From: Metridium senile
Lineage: Eukaryota; Cnidaria; Anthozoa; Actiniaria; Metridiidae
DNA: 64,000 bases
NCBI GenBank assembly: GCA_949775045.1
Contig: OX459109.1
Location: 2,714,608-2,778,607 of the forward strand
Direction: 5' to 3'
Within the stretch, counting starts at the first letter, position 1; every line of letters starts with the position of its first letter. The notes below the pieces were generated by a model. It did no database searches. It was not told where the DNA came from and saw only the letters and a list, made by a program, of their open reading frames with translations. Shown piece by piece: positions 10,166 through 21,819 of this stretch. The translations under genes were made by a program, and so were the position numbers.

Positions 10166-11734
10166 TTTTTGTCAGTTTTGTGATTCTCTTGCGAGATTTA
10201 AGTTTCAGGTGTTAAATATTTTTTGAATATTGGTAAAGATGATTGCATTAAGCTATACTAGATGGAGTGCAAGCATCTATAATTATCTACCTAAACCTGA
10301 CACTCATTATAACGACTCATTTCTTTATATCGCAAACTGCACCCGACTCGACTCAAGGAGGAAGGAACATTGCTTGCTTAAAGACTTTGGAAAAAATGAA
10401 AGAACCATCTGCTCCACTACAGCATCTTAACCACCAACTCGTGGAAATGCGCATGGTCGCAACCTTCGCAACAATTGGCCAATACCAAAACGAGTAGAGG
10501 ACTGGGTACTAGTTTGTCTTTTGATGTAATAGACCCAATTCAAAACCTCTGGGAATAAAAACTTTTGTTCCAAATATTTTCCACGTGATATTGAAATACA
10601 TAAGACAAATAATCTTATTCACAAAAGATTTGAATTGGGTGGGAACGTACATAGCAACACTCTAGCCGATTAGATCTATTTAGAAACGATTCCTTAGTTT
10701 GGTTGCATTTGGTTGTATTCTGACCAAGATACAGCCTCATAGAAATGCCTAAAAATAGAAGGAAATGTATGGTTTAGAAGGACACTTTTTTATATTATGA
10801 GTTTCAATTCTTAATTACATTAATTAGGCAAACTATTACCAGCCCTCTACTCGTTTTGATATTGGCCAATAACAAACTGACATTACCCAAGTGTAAAACA
10901 CAAAGATATAAAAACTCGTTTATCCCAGCAATGTGCTACAAACATTATTTTTGATACTATTTAATTATATTTGTAATTACGCAATTCAGCCTGATGGCTG
11001 CGATGTAGTTGTTTCATTAATAAAAAAGCAAGGATATTTAAAAACATACGTCAATGGTTTTGCTAGTCTGCAATGCCGGCGGTTTGAGGGGTGCAACGCA
11101 GGCAAAAATGTTTCCCGATAATTCGTTTCCATCTTGGTATCCCCAAAAAATACTAAAACATACAGTATCTAGTGAAATAAACTTTTGCTTGTTGCTTTCA
11201 TTGAGTTGTATATTATAGCAGTTTGGTCTTCGACTTGCATAACTGCTTGAAATCTTGCCTTTTCGACGTCACTCAAGAAAGCTTCAGTGTTTTTCCTACA
11301 ACATTGTGTATAACGATAGCGTTGTGTTCATGTTTAAATGTTTTCCGATAAATTGTTTCCGTCTTGTTAGATCCTTACGTGCCACGTAAGTTGGTGAAAC
11401 TCATTCATCCAGGTGTAGTTGATAGTTTAGTTGTTCGTACAGTGTATTGTTTCAAGTATGGCAACGGAAATTCAATACTTGAATAACAACAATTGACCCT
11501 CGCGAATTCGCTTGAATGATCACAAGAAAAAGGTTCTAAGTCGAGACTGAACTTGATTAAATTTATCAAGGCCAACGTGGACTTGAAACCATTGTTTTGT
11601 GATCATCCAAGTGTATTCGGGAAAGTTCTATTATGGTCAGAAGTCTTCGCTTTACACCTTTTTCAAAAGCTATTGTCGCAACTAAACCTACAGTCCACAC
11701 TCTGCCTAAAAGGATGACGGTATTTCTTCTCTGG

Positions 11735-12050
11735 GTGTAAGTGTTTGTGATGATGATGATGTTGTTGATGATGATGATGATGATGTTGTTGTTGTTGATG
11801 ATGACGATGTTGTTGATGATGATGATGGTGATGATGATGATGATGATGGTGGTGATGATGTTGATGATGATGATAATGTCGGTGATTATGTTGATGATGA
11901 TGATAATGTTGATGATGATGATGATGATAATGATGATGATGATGATGATGTTGTTGATGATGATGATGAAGGTAATGGTGATGATGATGATGATGATGCT
12001 AATATTGATGATGATTATGATGATAATTGTGATGATGATGACGATGATTA
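11735..12050. repeat. GAT/GTT trinucleotide microsatellite
   Basis: Almost pure GATGATGTTGAT-type sequence; the ORF of methionines and leucines over it is an artefact. 10280-11730 upstream holds no gene I can recognise. Confidence 0.9.
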
Positions 12051-12554
12051 AACTTTATTTAACCACGGTAAAAACAAGTATTTAAAACTTCAAACTATAC
12101 AAGTTTGCCGTGCCGTAGTACGAATTGCAAACTGTTTCATTTATTTTTTCGATTAGATAACTAAGTGACTTAGTAGCTCTCGCTTCACTGGGGAGAATAT
12201 TCCTCCAGTGAAGCAATATTGTGTAAAATGACAATGTCAAGTTGTTTTTGTGGTAGATGATGAAGCCAATATTCCTATAAAAAAAATATATTCACATTAC
12301 CGACATCTTTGGCTGGCTTCGGTGTGTGGATTGTAAATTAAATATCGACAACTATTTTTAAAGTGGGTGTAAAAAACCCTCAGAAGTCTTAACATTGATC
12401 TACCTAAAAGTAAAGAGGCAAAACCATTGAGATCTGTCTTTAAATATGCTTGTTTGCATCTGGTAAAGCTTAATACAATCATCTTCACCAGTATTCAAAC
12501 GATATTTAACGTCTAAAACGTAAATCTCACAAGAGAATCACAAAACTGAAAAAA

Positions 12555-13472
12555 ATGGACTTCACTCAAGGCGCATCAGCTTGTGTTGTCAATATTTTCT
12601 TGTCCATCTTTGGCACATTCGGAAATCTTCTCATCATCATGGTAGTTTTAGACACACCTAAAATTCGTCAGAAACCTTCGAACAGACTTCTACTCAGCTT
12701 GGCAGTAGCCGATTTGGCCGTTACCATGGTCATACAGCCACTTTATACTATAACAGTTTATGAGAAAAACTTCGCTCGTCGCTGCCACCATGCTCTGGAA
12801 ATGAGCTTGCTTGTTGGTGCTCCGTTTTCAACCATTAGCTCAGCACTTCATCTCGCCGCCATTAGCATTGACCGGGCGATTTCTGCTGTGAAGCCTCATC
12901 AACATCGCGATCTCATGACGAAATGGTCCAAAGTGATGTTGGTTTTTTCTTGGATTGTAGCTGCTTTATGTGGAGGTTTAATGATAAGTTTCCCGTCCGT
13001 GAAACTACCTTTACAGGCATCGCTAATCGTTAGTTTTATTGCCATAATTTGTTCATATGCGACCATCCTTTACAAGATAAAGACACCCAAGACAACCCCA
13101 GCTGCATCTACAGTGACTGCTCAAGATAGAGCGATGGAAAGGAAAGTTTCCAGCACAATTGGTATAATAATTGTGCTGTTTGTTGTGTCACTGTTTCCCA
13201 ATGTAGGGTACAGCATGTCACTTCCTGAAGATTCTTTGTACTGTTCTTACGACGATACGCTTGTGTGGATTCGCACTCTCTTACTTGCCAACTCATCGAT
13301 GAACTTCATCGTGTATAGCTTAAGAATTCGTCAATTTCGTACGGCGTCTTTGAGATTCATCAACCGAACTCTACGCAGACCACCAGAAGCAAGTTTATGG
13401 TGCCGTTCAAGTTCTCCGCAAAATGTGAGCAACAGCACGGGATCTTCAAGGCAACAAAAAAATAACAGCTAG
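12555..13472 (+). CDS. Class A G protein-coupled receptor, copy 3 (inverted)
   Basis: Intronless, 305 residues, opposite strand to copies 1 and 2 and clearly more diverged from them, mostly in TM3, TM4-TM5 and the tail. It keeps GN in TM1, LAVAD, DRA, LFP in TM6 and NFIVY in TM7. The tail differs after SSPQNVSNST and is polar (RQQKNNS). The upstream flank (12405-12550) resembles, inverted, the upstream flank of copy 2 (about 10180-10280), so the duplicated unit included 5' DNA. Ligand unknown. Confidence 0.85.
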   Translation: MDFTQGASACVVNIFLSIFGTFGNLLIIMVVLDTPKIRQKPSNRLLLSLAVADLAVTMVIQPLYTITVYEKNFARRCHHALEMSLLVGAPFSTISSALHLAAISIDRAISAVKPHQHRDLMTKWSKVMLVFSWIVAALCGGLMISFPSVKLPLQASLIVSFIAIICSYATILYKIKTPKTTPAASTVTAQDRAMERKVSSTIGIIIVLFVVSLFPNVGYSMSLPEDSLYCSYDDTLVWIRTLLLANSSMNFIVYSLRIRQFRTASLRFINRTLRRPPEASLWCRSSSPQNVSNSTGSSRQQKNNS

Positions 13473-13496
13473 CGTAAGTTGCGTCTTTGTCCGCAT

Positions 13497-13568
13497 CCCT
13501 GTTGGCTCAATTAGTAGAGCATCGGATTTGCATGCGAGAGGATGGGGTTCGCACCCCAATACTCAGGG
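13497..13568 (+). pseudogene. tRNA-like sequence (tRNA pseudogene or tRNA-derived SINE head)
   Basis: Box A-like TGGCTCAATTAGTAGAGC (with a good D stem GCTC/GAGC) and box B-like GGTTCGCACC with a T stem. The acceptor ends CCCTG and CAGGG pair. The anticodon stem (TCGGA/GCGAG) does not pair well, so it is not a normal tRNA; the loop TTTGCAT would read TGC. Confidence 0.55.
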
Positions 13569-14469
13569 TATTAAAATATTTGAGGAGAATGTACTGACAT
13601 TGTTATTTCCATCTTGAAATTTTTAAACTTCTCGGATAAGGACGTTAAATCGGAGGTCCTTTCTCTCCACACGCTTTTAAAAATAGGCAGTCTAAGACTG
13701 CATGAGTCTACTGCTTGAAACAGATATAACTGAAAAATCAATGTGTAAAAATTCTGAAGAAGAGATAGTAATGAATCGGCAGGAAAACTAAGCGAACAAT
13801 ATGTATTTGTGCAGTCGCGTCAAAATTTGGAGAACAATAATAAAACTGCCAGTTGCTGAAGCTTATTTATTGTAGAGCAAAGCAATATTCCTGGTAATAT
13901 TGTACAATATTTATGTGCATCTTTCATTACGTTTATAGCGAATGTTGTTTCGGCGGCTATTCGCACATGCAATTTTACTATACGAAAACATTTGTCAAAA
14001 GCTCATTCTTAGAATAAAGCTCATTTAGTATTTTGAAGAGTGACAAACATACAGCAAAATGTGAGATTCTTCACCTTAAATATCTGACCTTAAAAATGCC
14101 AAAAATCGAAGAGCACTTCAATCGGTGTGACTAATGACTAATGCCGGGCTAATGCTTTTGTTGTCAAAACAAATCATCCCTTTTCACGGTATTAAACGTC
14201 TTATTAAACATAAAAAACTTCATGAATAGTACAAATACAAATTAAAAGTTAACTTTCTTTGGACACATATGAAGTAGCAGCCAAAATATAAACACTTCGC
14301 TCGTTCAAAGCTGGCCATTCTTTCGAATTCTCGAATTACAGTTAGATCACGTGGCGATCACGTGGCGAAATTGGTATTTTCGGGTTTCCTGTGGTGTTAC
14401 GGTCTTGCTTACATTCACGACAGCAATAAGGCTACGCCTCCATATATGGAGGACAGTAGCCTAAAAAAC

Positions 14470-15325
14470 AATTAAACATCCAGAGAAGCCGCTTTCACAG
14501 CATAATATGATTATATACAGTCAATTCAAAAAACATTGTCGTCAATAGGCTTCAAGTCTACGCGACTAGACCGAAAGGTAGCATGGGTAGAAATCACCGA
14601 AGCGGCGAATATTCATAATTAGTTGATTGAGTGCGCGTGGTATTGCATTAGATACTGTGTGCATTTATTCGCTTTGGTGATTTCTACCTAGTCGCGTAGA
14701 CTTCAAGCCTATTGACGACAATGTTTTTTGAATTGACTGTATACTCAGACGACTTATAACCGGCGACGAAACAATATATATCATTCCAAAAGTTATCGAG
14801 GCCCTACTGTCCGCTCGATTTTGAATGAGAGTCTTATAAGAGAATGACCGAGAGAATACAGCGGTAACGATTAGAAATCTTGCAAAGTACATGTGTTTTT
14901 TTTTTTTTTTACGCATAGCCATGTATTACATATCAAAATGTTCGTAAAAGAATCGTGTTTTCGAACCCATAGCTACGTTTTTGAAAGGGTTTGTTTAATT
15001 TTAATTATAGCCCACATTGTAGCTTGACATGAGAATAGTCACACAATCTCTCTTGTAAAAGTAATCAAACCGTTCGCTTTCAACTACAAAAGTACGTGTA
15101 TATTTTGCACGGAAAGTAGATCAAAATCAATTAATAAGGCCAATAAAAGATTGAGGTAGCTGTAGCCATGGCTACTTTTTTTATTTTTGTGAAATTATTT
15201 CGAGAAAAGATCGAAAGACCACGATTTTGAAGCCTTATTCCTGCATATTTGTATTGTGAAGCGTGAAAGTATAACTGAGGGATAGCTGACCAAATGTTAA
15301 CACGTCTTTTCCGATGGAGGAATGA
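14470..15325. repeat. Right arm of the inverted repeat, interrupted by a MITE
   Basis: Reverse complement of 3370-3993 plus a 222-bp insertion at 14518-14739. The T-run at 14896 corresponds to the A-run near 3787. Confidence 0.8.
14518..14739. mobile_element. MITE, 222 bp, TA target duplication shown by an empty site
   Basis: Ends CAGTCAATTCAAAAAACATT and its exact complement; the inverted repeats are over 45 bp. TA flanks both sides. The uninterrupted site is present in the other inverted-repeat arm (about 3945-3965, GTATATATAATC on the plus strand), which proves the insertion and the 2-bp duplication. Tc1/mariner-like by its ends. Confidence 0.88.
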
Positions 15326-15329
15326 AACA

Positions 15330-16675
15330 CGTGACCATGTCCTGCAAAGGGCCTAATATTGAACTATAAGGTCTTATTGGCCTGATTGTAATATTATCTG
15401 GGCCAATTTTATGCGAACAGCTTATCTCTGAAATACAAACTATTAAATGAATCAAATTTGTACCATTTGCACTCTAACGAATAGCCTCAATAGTTTATAT
15501 TAATAAAGAACAAAGAAAATCAGGGAGGAGGGAGAAATGGTCAAAAAATTAGGGAGGAGGGAGAAAAATGGTATAATAATTTATGTGAGGAAGAATATTT
15601 TAATCCCTGTTCCTCTCCCCGCTTACATAATTCAACGTATTGGGGATCAAAACTATTTTCACATGTAAAGATCAAATCATTCTTAACTCTTCTCATTGTT
15701 TATCTATTTTTCTTGTTTAAGCTAGTTCATTGAGCCATTCTCTCGTCGTTCGAGATCGGAAGCCTTTCACCATTTTCCTTTAGTTTTCTTGAGAAGACGC
15801 AACCAAAACCGGTTTAAATATCACTAGGCATATCAATAATATGCCTTTCAATGGAACTTAACAAATATTTGATTCAGAAACTACCGATACTTCCTGATAC
15901 AATTCAAAACTTAAACACATTTACGATAAATTTTCACACCACTTCGGGACTTGATGTGCACGTACGGTCACGTGACAAGCCATAAAGTAGAACAATAACA
16001 TAGTTCTTTGAAGATTGCCGGGTTTCATAACCAGTCCCTCTATTAACTCTGATTGAAAGGAAGTAAAAGAACCACTGGGGACTTAGCAGACCCTGGCTGT
16101 GACCACCCTTTATGACTGGCTCATACTAATTTCTTCATGATTGTAACTATGAGCCGCTAGCGGCCCTTGCGATAATTGTAAAGCGCATTTAGACGTATGT
16201 GAAATGCGCTATATAAGTACCACATTACATTTATATTTACTTTTTAACGAATAATTGAAATGCGTTCGGTGTAAAAGTGAAATACAGATACATCAGAAAA
16301 AAATACAATTTGCCTTTGGCGGGAACTTTAACTGCTCTGTGGAAAACCTTGAAAACTTTTAACGATTATAAAAACAGTGTGCGGGGGAGACTACAGGGGT
16401 CATTCAGTTAATGAATATTACGTAAATTAAATTTATGGTTTTGGATATAACACCTGTCTCTTGCTGACGATCCGACTTTAGTAAATAGTTTGAGGCAATA
16501 TGTAGAGACAAGAAGAATCGGTGAGGTAAAGGTGAGGTATAAATATATTCTATTTCTAGTCCAACTTGTTGGAGAGACAAAAAGCTAGTTCTGGTTTCTA
16601 GTAATTCTAGATTTATTTATATTATTTATATATTTATACACATACATAGATATAGATATATGTATTCATTGTTAA
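15330..16675. other. AT-rich intronic DNA without recognised genes
   Basis: No coding exon seen on either strand. GTGAAATGCGCTATATAAGT (about 16200-16220) resembles the 3' tail of cnidarian LINE/SINE repeats; a related tail is at 32790-32812. Confidence 0.4.
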
Positions 16676-16679
16676 CCTG

Positions 16680-17085
16680 ATACTTCTTTGTAAATGGAAA
16701 CTAGCGAGTAAACTAGTATAGGCAGCGTCAGTGTTTGATATAAACGATAGATAATGGAATGAAATTTGTAACACCGTAAAAAATGTTGACTTGGTTTATG
16801 CTTATTTATATATAATTTAGTTTATTGTATGTAATTTGTTTAAGATACTTCTTTGTTAGTGGAAACTAGCGAGTAAGCTAGTATAGGCTGCGTCGGTGTT
16901 TGATATCAACGATAAATAGAAACTAGCGAGTAAACTAGTATAGGCTGCGTCGGTGCTTGATATAAACGATAAATGGAAACTAGCGAGTAAACTAGTATAG
17001 GCTGCGTCGGTGTTTGCTATAAACGATAGATAATGAAAGTTGTAACACGGTAAAAAAAAGTTGGCTTTGTTTATATTTATTTATA
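16680..17085. repeat. Second copy of the GGAAACTAGCGAG tandem repeat element
   Basis: About four interspersed units of the same ~57-bp repeat as at 35425, with the AACACCGTAAAAAA border present twice but no hammerhead core after it. Truncated relative to the other copy. Confidence 0.6.
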
Positions 17086-17089
17086 TATA

Positions 17090-18280
17090 ATTTAGTTTAT
17101 TGTACGCAATTATTTTAAGACCTCTTTGAAAATCATTTCAGTGAAAAATTTTCCTCATCGGTTTCTAGAATTTTTAGTTTTATAGATATTATGTATATAT
17201 TTATATATTTATACACATAAATATATATATGATATATGTATATATATTTACTGTTAACGTATACTTCTTCAAATCATTTTAGTGATAAAGTTTCCTCATT
17301 AAAAATTGTTATTATCATTGTTAAAACAATATGTGGATGTAAAGACAGCGTTGTCTACAGTTGAGGTATAAATGTATTGTCTTTTCAGTATAGATTGTTG
17401 GAGTGACGAAAAACGATGAGTTTTAATTTTATTTAATTTTAGAAACATGTAATAGATGAGGCAAGATTTGAGTCGAAAAACAGACCAAACAAACTTTACA
17501 GGTTTTTTTGTACTTTTTTGCATATAGATTAAAAAAAAACAGTAGCCTGATTAAAACCAATTATTTGAATCGAGGCAAATTCTAATTGCATCTGACCATC
17601 CTTCAATCAACTTGGAGCTTTGTCTCAGAGGGTGTTGCTTTCGAATGATACCAATTGTGAGTAATTACAGCCCGACAGTGCCGAGAAAAAATATTGTTCT
17701 TGATATTTTGATCCAATATTTCTGTCAAGCCTACAGCTTGTTTACACATGATTGCTCAAAGTCTCAAAGCAATGCCTTTCACCTGCTCTGGGGAAAGTTA
17801 ATAAGACATTTAATAAATTAAAACCTGCCAATTTGAAGACAGGAGTAACACCAAAATCATTAATTGTTGTATTTATAATAATTTTTGCACAGTTTTGACA
17901 TTAGAAACGATAGTTTCCTTCTATTGCTGTCATATAAATGTGTTTTTATCGTCAATATTCAAACATCTACTTTATGGTGCTTCTTGATGATTTTGTCTTT
18001 ATAAGAAAAACAAGATATGGCGAAGTTTCCAGAAGTGAATATCTCGAGAGCAAGACGCCCTTTTTGTATTAATAATTCACACATAAAAATATTAAGTTGT
18101 CAGTGTTCCAAATTTGAAGAAAAAAGATTTAGGAGAATTATAATTATAATTTTATTTTTTTAATTTAGAAAAAAAAAACTGAAGCGTCACTGAATGTTGT
18201 TGCATGGCGACGGCAAATTCGAGCCAAAAACGTATTTACACAAATTATTTACATAACGTTTACACATAATGCATCGATTT
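17090..18280. other. AT-rich intronic DNA without recognised genes
   Basis: ORFs here are short and low in information; nothing matches a family I know. Confidence 0.4.
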
Positions 18281-18284
18281 ACTC

Positions 18285-18640
18285 AGTTTTTTGAATAGCC
18301 ACTTAGCAGTTCTAATGTTTGCACACATTACTAGCAGGGTACTAACGATTAATATGAGCCGAAAAAATCCATGTGTTGGTCTGAACGTTAAGACGGCTAT
18401 TTTGGGCATTAAAGGAATTCTGGGTATACTGTCCTTCTAAATAACAACCTTTAATATAAAATATCAATGCATCGATTTACTCAGTTTTTTACTCAGTCGT
18501 TTTTGTAGTGAGTAACTGCGAATGCATCGATTTACTCAGTTATTTGAGCAGCCACTACTCAGTCGTTTTTGCAGTGAGTAACTGTAGATGTATCGATTTA
18601 CCCAGTTATTTGAGTACAACAACAACAACAACAACAACAA
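18285..18640. repeat. Irregular ~60-bp repeats with ACTCAGT motifs, then a CAA run
   Basis: ATGCATCGATTTACTCAGTT and CACTACTCAGTCGTTTTTG recur four times; one more appears at 18790-18835. AACAAC repeats follow at 18617-18650. Confidence 0.6.
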
Positions 18641-18991
18641 CAACTACAACAGCAATTATTTAAAAATAATAATTTATTCATTTATATTGCGCAAATTCAA
18701 TCGTGAGATGTTTTATTAATTAAGTTAAATTAATCAATTACAATTATGAGTATATATATATATATGTAGTCACGTTTACATAGTAAATACTACTCAGTCG
18801 TTTTTGTAGTTGAGTAACTGTCGATGCATCGATTTATTATGTAGTTGTTTTAACAACGCAATATATCTTCCTTTCAGAACCATTGAAGGCTACTCGAAAT
18901 ACTGATCACAGACATTCAAAACCAGGCAACCTACCAATATTGAAAATGTCACTGGAATGATATATATCTAGCCAACAAAGAGGAAATCCAA

Positions 18992-19915
18992 ATGGACTAC
19001 GCACAATCGATCACAGTTGTTGCTCTCAATATTTTCCTGTCCATCTTTGGGACTCTTGGAAACACTCTGATTATCGTAGCTGTTTTAAACACGGCTCAAC
19101 TTCGACAAAAACCATCAAATATTCTTCTCCTGAGCTTAGCCGTAGCAGATTTGGTCGTAACCACGATAGCACAGCCGTTGTTCTCGGCATCGCTCGCTCA
19201 GAAAGTCTTAGCTGGTCAATGCAACCAGATATTGGAAAAGATATATATTGTTGGTGCACCGTTTTCGGCGTGTAGTTCGGCACTACACCTCGCCGCCATT
19301 AGCATCGACCGCGCACTTGCTACTGTCAAGCCCCACCAGCACCGAGAAATCATGAAAAAATGGTCCAAAGTTATGGTGTTCGTTTGTTGGAGTGTAGCCA
19401 CTTTGTATGGTTGCATGTTGTTGCCAGTTCCGCCTGTGAAGTCCGCTCTACAAATAACCCTAGTTTTATGCTTTGTAATAATGATTGTCTCGTATGGGAC
19501 GATTCTTTGGAAGCTCAAAACATCGAATATTACTCCAGCTATGTCAACATCCAATGCCCGAGAGAGAGCGATGGAAAGAAAAGTTTCCGGAACAATTGGG
19601 ATTGTTATCATTCTCTTTGCTATCTGTTGGTTTCCTTTCATAGGATTTAACTTAGCGAAACCTAAAGCAACTCTTTTCTGCTCGTTTGACAACAAACTGA
19701 TATGGATTCGAAGTCTTGTACTTTCAAACTCATCCATGAACTTCATCGTGTATACTCTACGAATTGGACAGTTTCGTAAGGCTTTTTCGAAAATCATAAA
19801 CAAGATCCTATGCAGACCAGTAGGTGCAAAGCTATGCTGCTGTTTAAGTGCACCAAAAGATACTACTGTGCAACCTGTATCTACCTACGCATCAACTCTG
19901 TCAGCAACAAGATAA
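18992..19915 (+). CDS. Class A G protein-coupled receptor, copy 4 (divergent paralog)
   Basis: Intronless, 307 residues, the most distant member of the cluster. Motifs: GN in TM1, LAVAD in TM2, IDRAL in place of DRY, CWFPF in TM6 (the tryptophan toggle is kept here, unlike copies 1-3) and MNFIVY in TM7. The TM4-TM5 loop is short and lacks cysteine. The tail has CCCL, a possible palmitoylation site, then a threonine-rich end. It lies outside the inverted repeat that brackets copies 1-3, so it may be the older neighbour. A LINE remnant follows its stop. Confidence 0.85.
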   Translation: MDYAQSITVVALNIFLSIFGTLGNTLIIVAVLNTAQLRQKPSNILLLSLAVADLVVTTIAQPLFSASLAQKVLAGQCNQILEKIYIVGAPFSACSSALHLAAISIDRALATVKPHQHREIMKKWSKVMVFVCWSVATLYGCMLLPVPPVKSALQITLVLCFVIMIVSYGTILWKLKTSNITPAMSTSNARERAMERKVSGTIGIVIILFAICWFPFIGFNLAKPKATLFCSFDNKLIWIRSLVLSNSSMNFIVYTLRIGQFRKAFSKIINKILCRPVGAKLCCCLSAPKDTTVQPVSTYASTLSATR

Positions 19916-19954
19916 TAATACAGTAAAAACCTAAACATTAAGAACCTATCATAT

Positions 19955-20085
19955 GGTTAACGCTTTTTCTCAGTTGCTGCTCCTCTACTTTGGAACTCTC
20001 TACCTCCTTCAATTAGAGACATTTCAAGTCTATGTTCGTTCAAGTCCAAACTCAAAACTCATTTATTTAAATTAGCTTTTTCATT
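19955..20085 (+). pseudogene. LINE (CR1/L2-type) ORF2 C-terminal remnant
   Basis: Reads RFFSVAAPLLWNSLPPSIRD then SFKSKLKTHLFKLAF in one frame, directly after the stop of GPCR copy 4. Classic LINE ORF2 tail. Confidence 0.8.
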
Positions 20086-20429
20086 GTAATCATATCCATT
20101 TAGGCTAAAATTTTAACCTGTTAGGCTAAAATTTCCCAATTAAAAACCCTTCACATTATTTTCAAAAACAGCAATTTCAGTAAATCACATGCAACACAAA
20201 AAAGGCAACAAAAAATAGTCATGGACACTGTTTGTGTTGTGTATCAGAAAGGGATTGTTTTTTAACTGTGTAAGTAAAAAAAAATGCATAAATGTCCTAA
20301 TAGATAGTGGCGGCCACACTAATGAATATATACATAATAGTTTTGAACAAAAATTAAGAATTAAATTAAGACCCAAGTAGCCTAAATTAACAGTAAGTGC
20401 CATTTATATAAGAACCTATGGAGGCTAAC

Positions 20430-20835
20430 TTGAAAAAAACTTAGGTCCTTTTTCGCGGGTTTTTTTACTGTATAGTGCATATAATGGAAATAGAAATTGT
20501 TTTCCCTAAGAAGAAAAAAAAAATTCTTTTTTTTGCGGGCTTTTACTGTATAGTGCATATAATGAAAAGAGAAATTGTTTTCCCTGAGAAAAAAAAAAAC
20601 AGATTCTTTTTTTTGCGGGCTTTTACTGTATAGTGCATATAATGAAAAGAGAAATTGTTTTCCCTGAGAAAAAAAAAAACAGATTCTTTTTTGCGGGTTT
20701 TTACTGTATAGTGCATATAATGAAAAGAGAAATTGTTTTCCCTGAGAAAAAAACCTAGGTTCTTTTTCGCGGGTTTTTACAGTATAGTGCATATAATGGA
20801 AATATAAATTGGTTTCCCTGAGCAACGATAGCAGG
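20430..20835. repeat. ~75-80-bp minisatellite, five units
   Basis: Units contain TTTTTACTGTATAGTGCATA and GAAATTGTTTTCCCTGAGAA. An ORF across it on the minus strand (20852-20382) is a repeat artefact. Confidence 0.85.
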
Positions 20836-21684
20836 GACTCAGGAATACACATGTCGGAGGTAATACTATATCGATAATATACATGGAAAAATTACACAAT
20901 TCTGATTGGCTGAAAAGCAGTACAAAAAGAGGTAATTCAGTGCAAAATGAGGTAATACAGTGCAAGTATTACTCAATGCAAATTCACTTTTGATAGGCTT
21001 TATTCATTGATCATTTTAGTCACTTATATTTGACAGTAATTTAAAAAACTATTTAAGTGGCAAAAATTGTCGAAACTGTGTAAGAAAAATACAAAAAACT
21101 GACCAAGTTTGAGTGGAAAGTTTTGAACTTTTCCGCTTGAGCGCTTGCTTGCTTACGACATCTAGACACGTAATTTTTATCGCGCCGAAAACTTACAAAA
21201 AAAGCTTGGATAATTTTTTTATGTATATTATCAATTAGTAATAAAATAATTTCGAGTTCAATTTGGGATTAATTAGTTTTTTCAAAGAGTCAAATTTGCA
21301 CTTGCGCTACGGGCTCGCGCAACTACCGACTTGTAATTGTTAAAAAACAAACTTGTGAAAATAAATCCCAAATTGAACTCGAAAACATATCATTATCTAT
21401 ACTTATAACGTACTTAAAACATAGATTACCTCGGAAATTGGTCTTTTATTGCTCTAATGCACATTTGCACAGGATATAACTTTCAATTCCGCAACAACCG
21501 TATCTATAGCAACCTTTTTGTTTACTTTATTGATTAATTAAACGCCGGTCAACATCAAAACACCTGCTCATTGAAGATGGTCCAATATAAAACAACTAAA
21601 CGTGTTAAAATAAACGTCTCTCCATATTACACATACTAACATGAGCGTGACCACCCTCAGTGACGGGCTTCTACAAAACAAAAT

Positions 21685-21815
21685 ATACTAAAACACGGAT
21701 ACGAATTCCATATAATGGTGCTACGATCTATAATACTTTGACCCTCAATAGAAAAAAAACATCTATGGACGATTCTAAAAAGAAGCTAAAAACTTATTTA
21801 TTTGAGCATTAATGT
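21685..21815 (+). pseudogene. Short LINE ORF2 tail remnant
   Basis: IPYNGATIYNTLTLN then KKLKTYLFEH resemble the end of LINE ORF2. Weak, degraded. Confidence 0.4.
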
Positions 21816-21819
21816 TTAT

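Noticed and set aside
13497..13568. Functional tRNA-Ala(TGC)
   Set aside because: The anticodon stem does not pair; the sequence is better seen as a tRNA pseudogene or SINE head.
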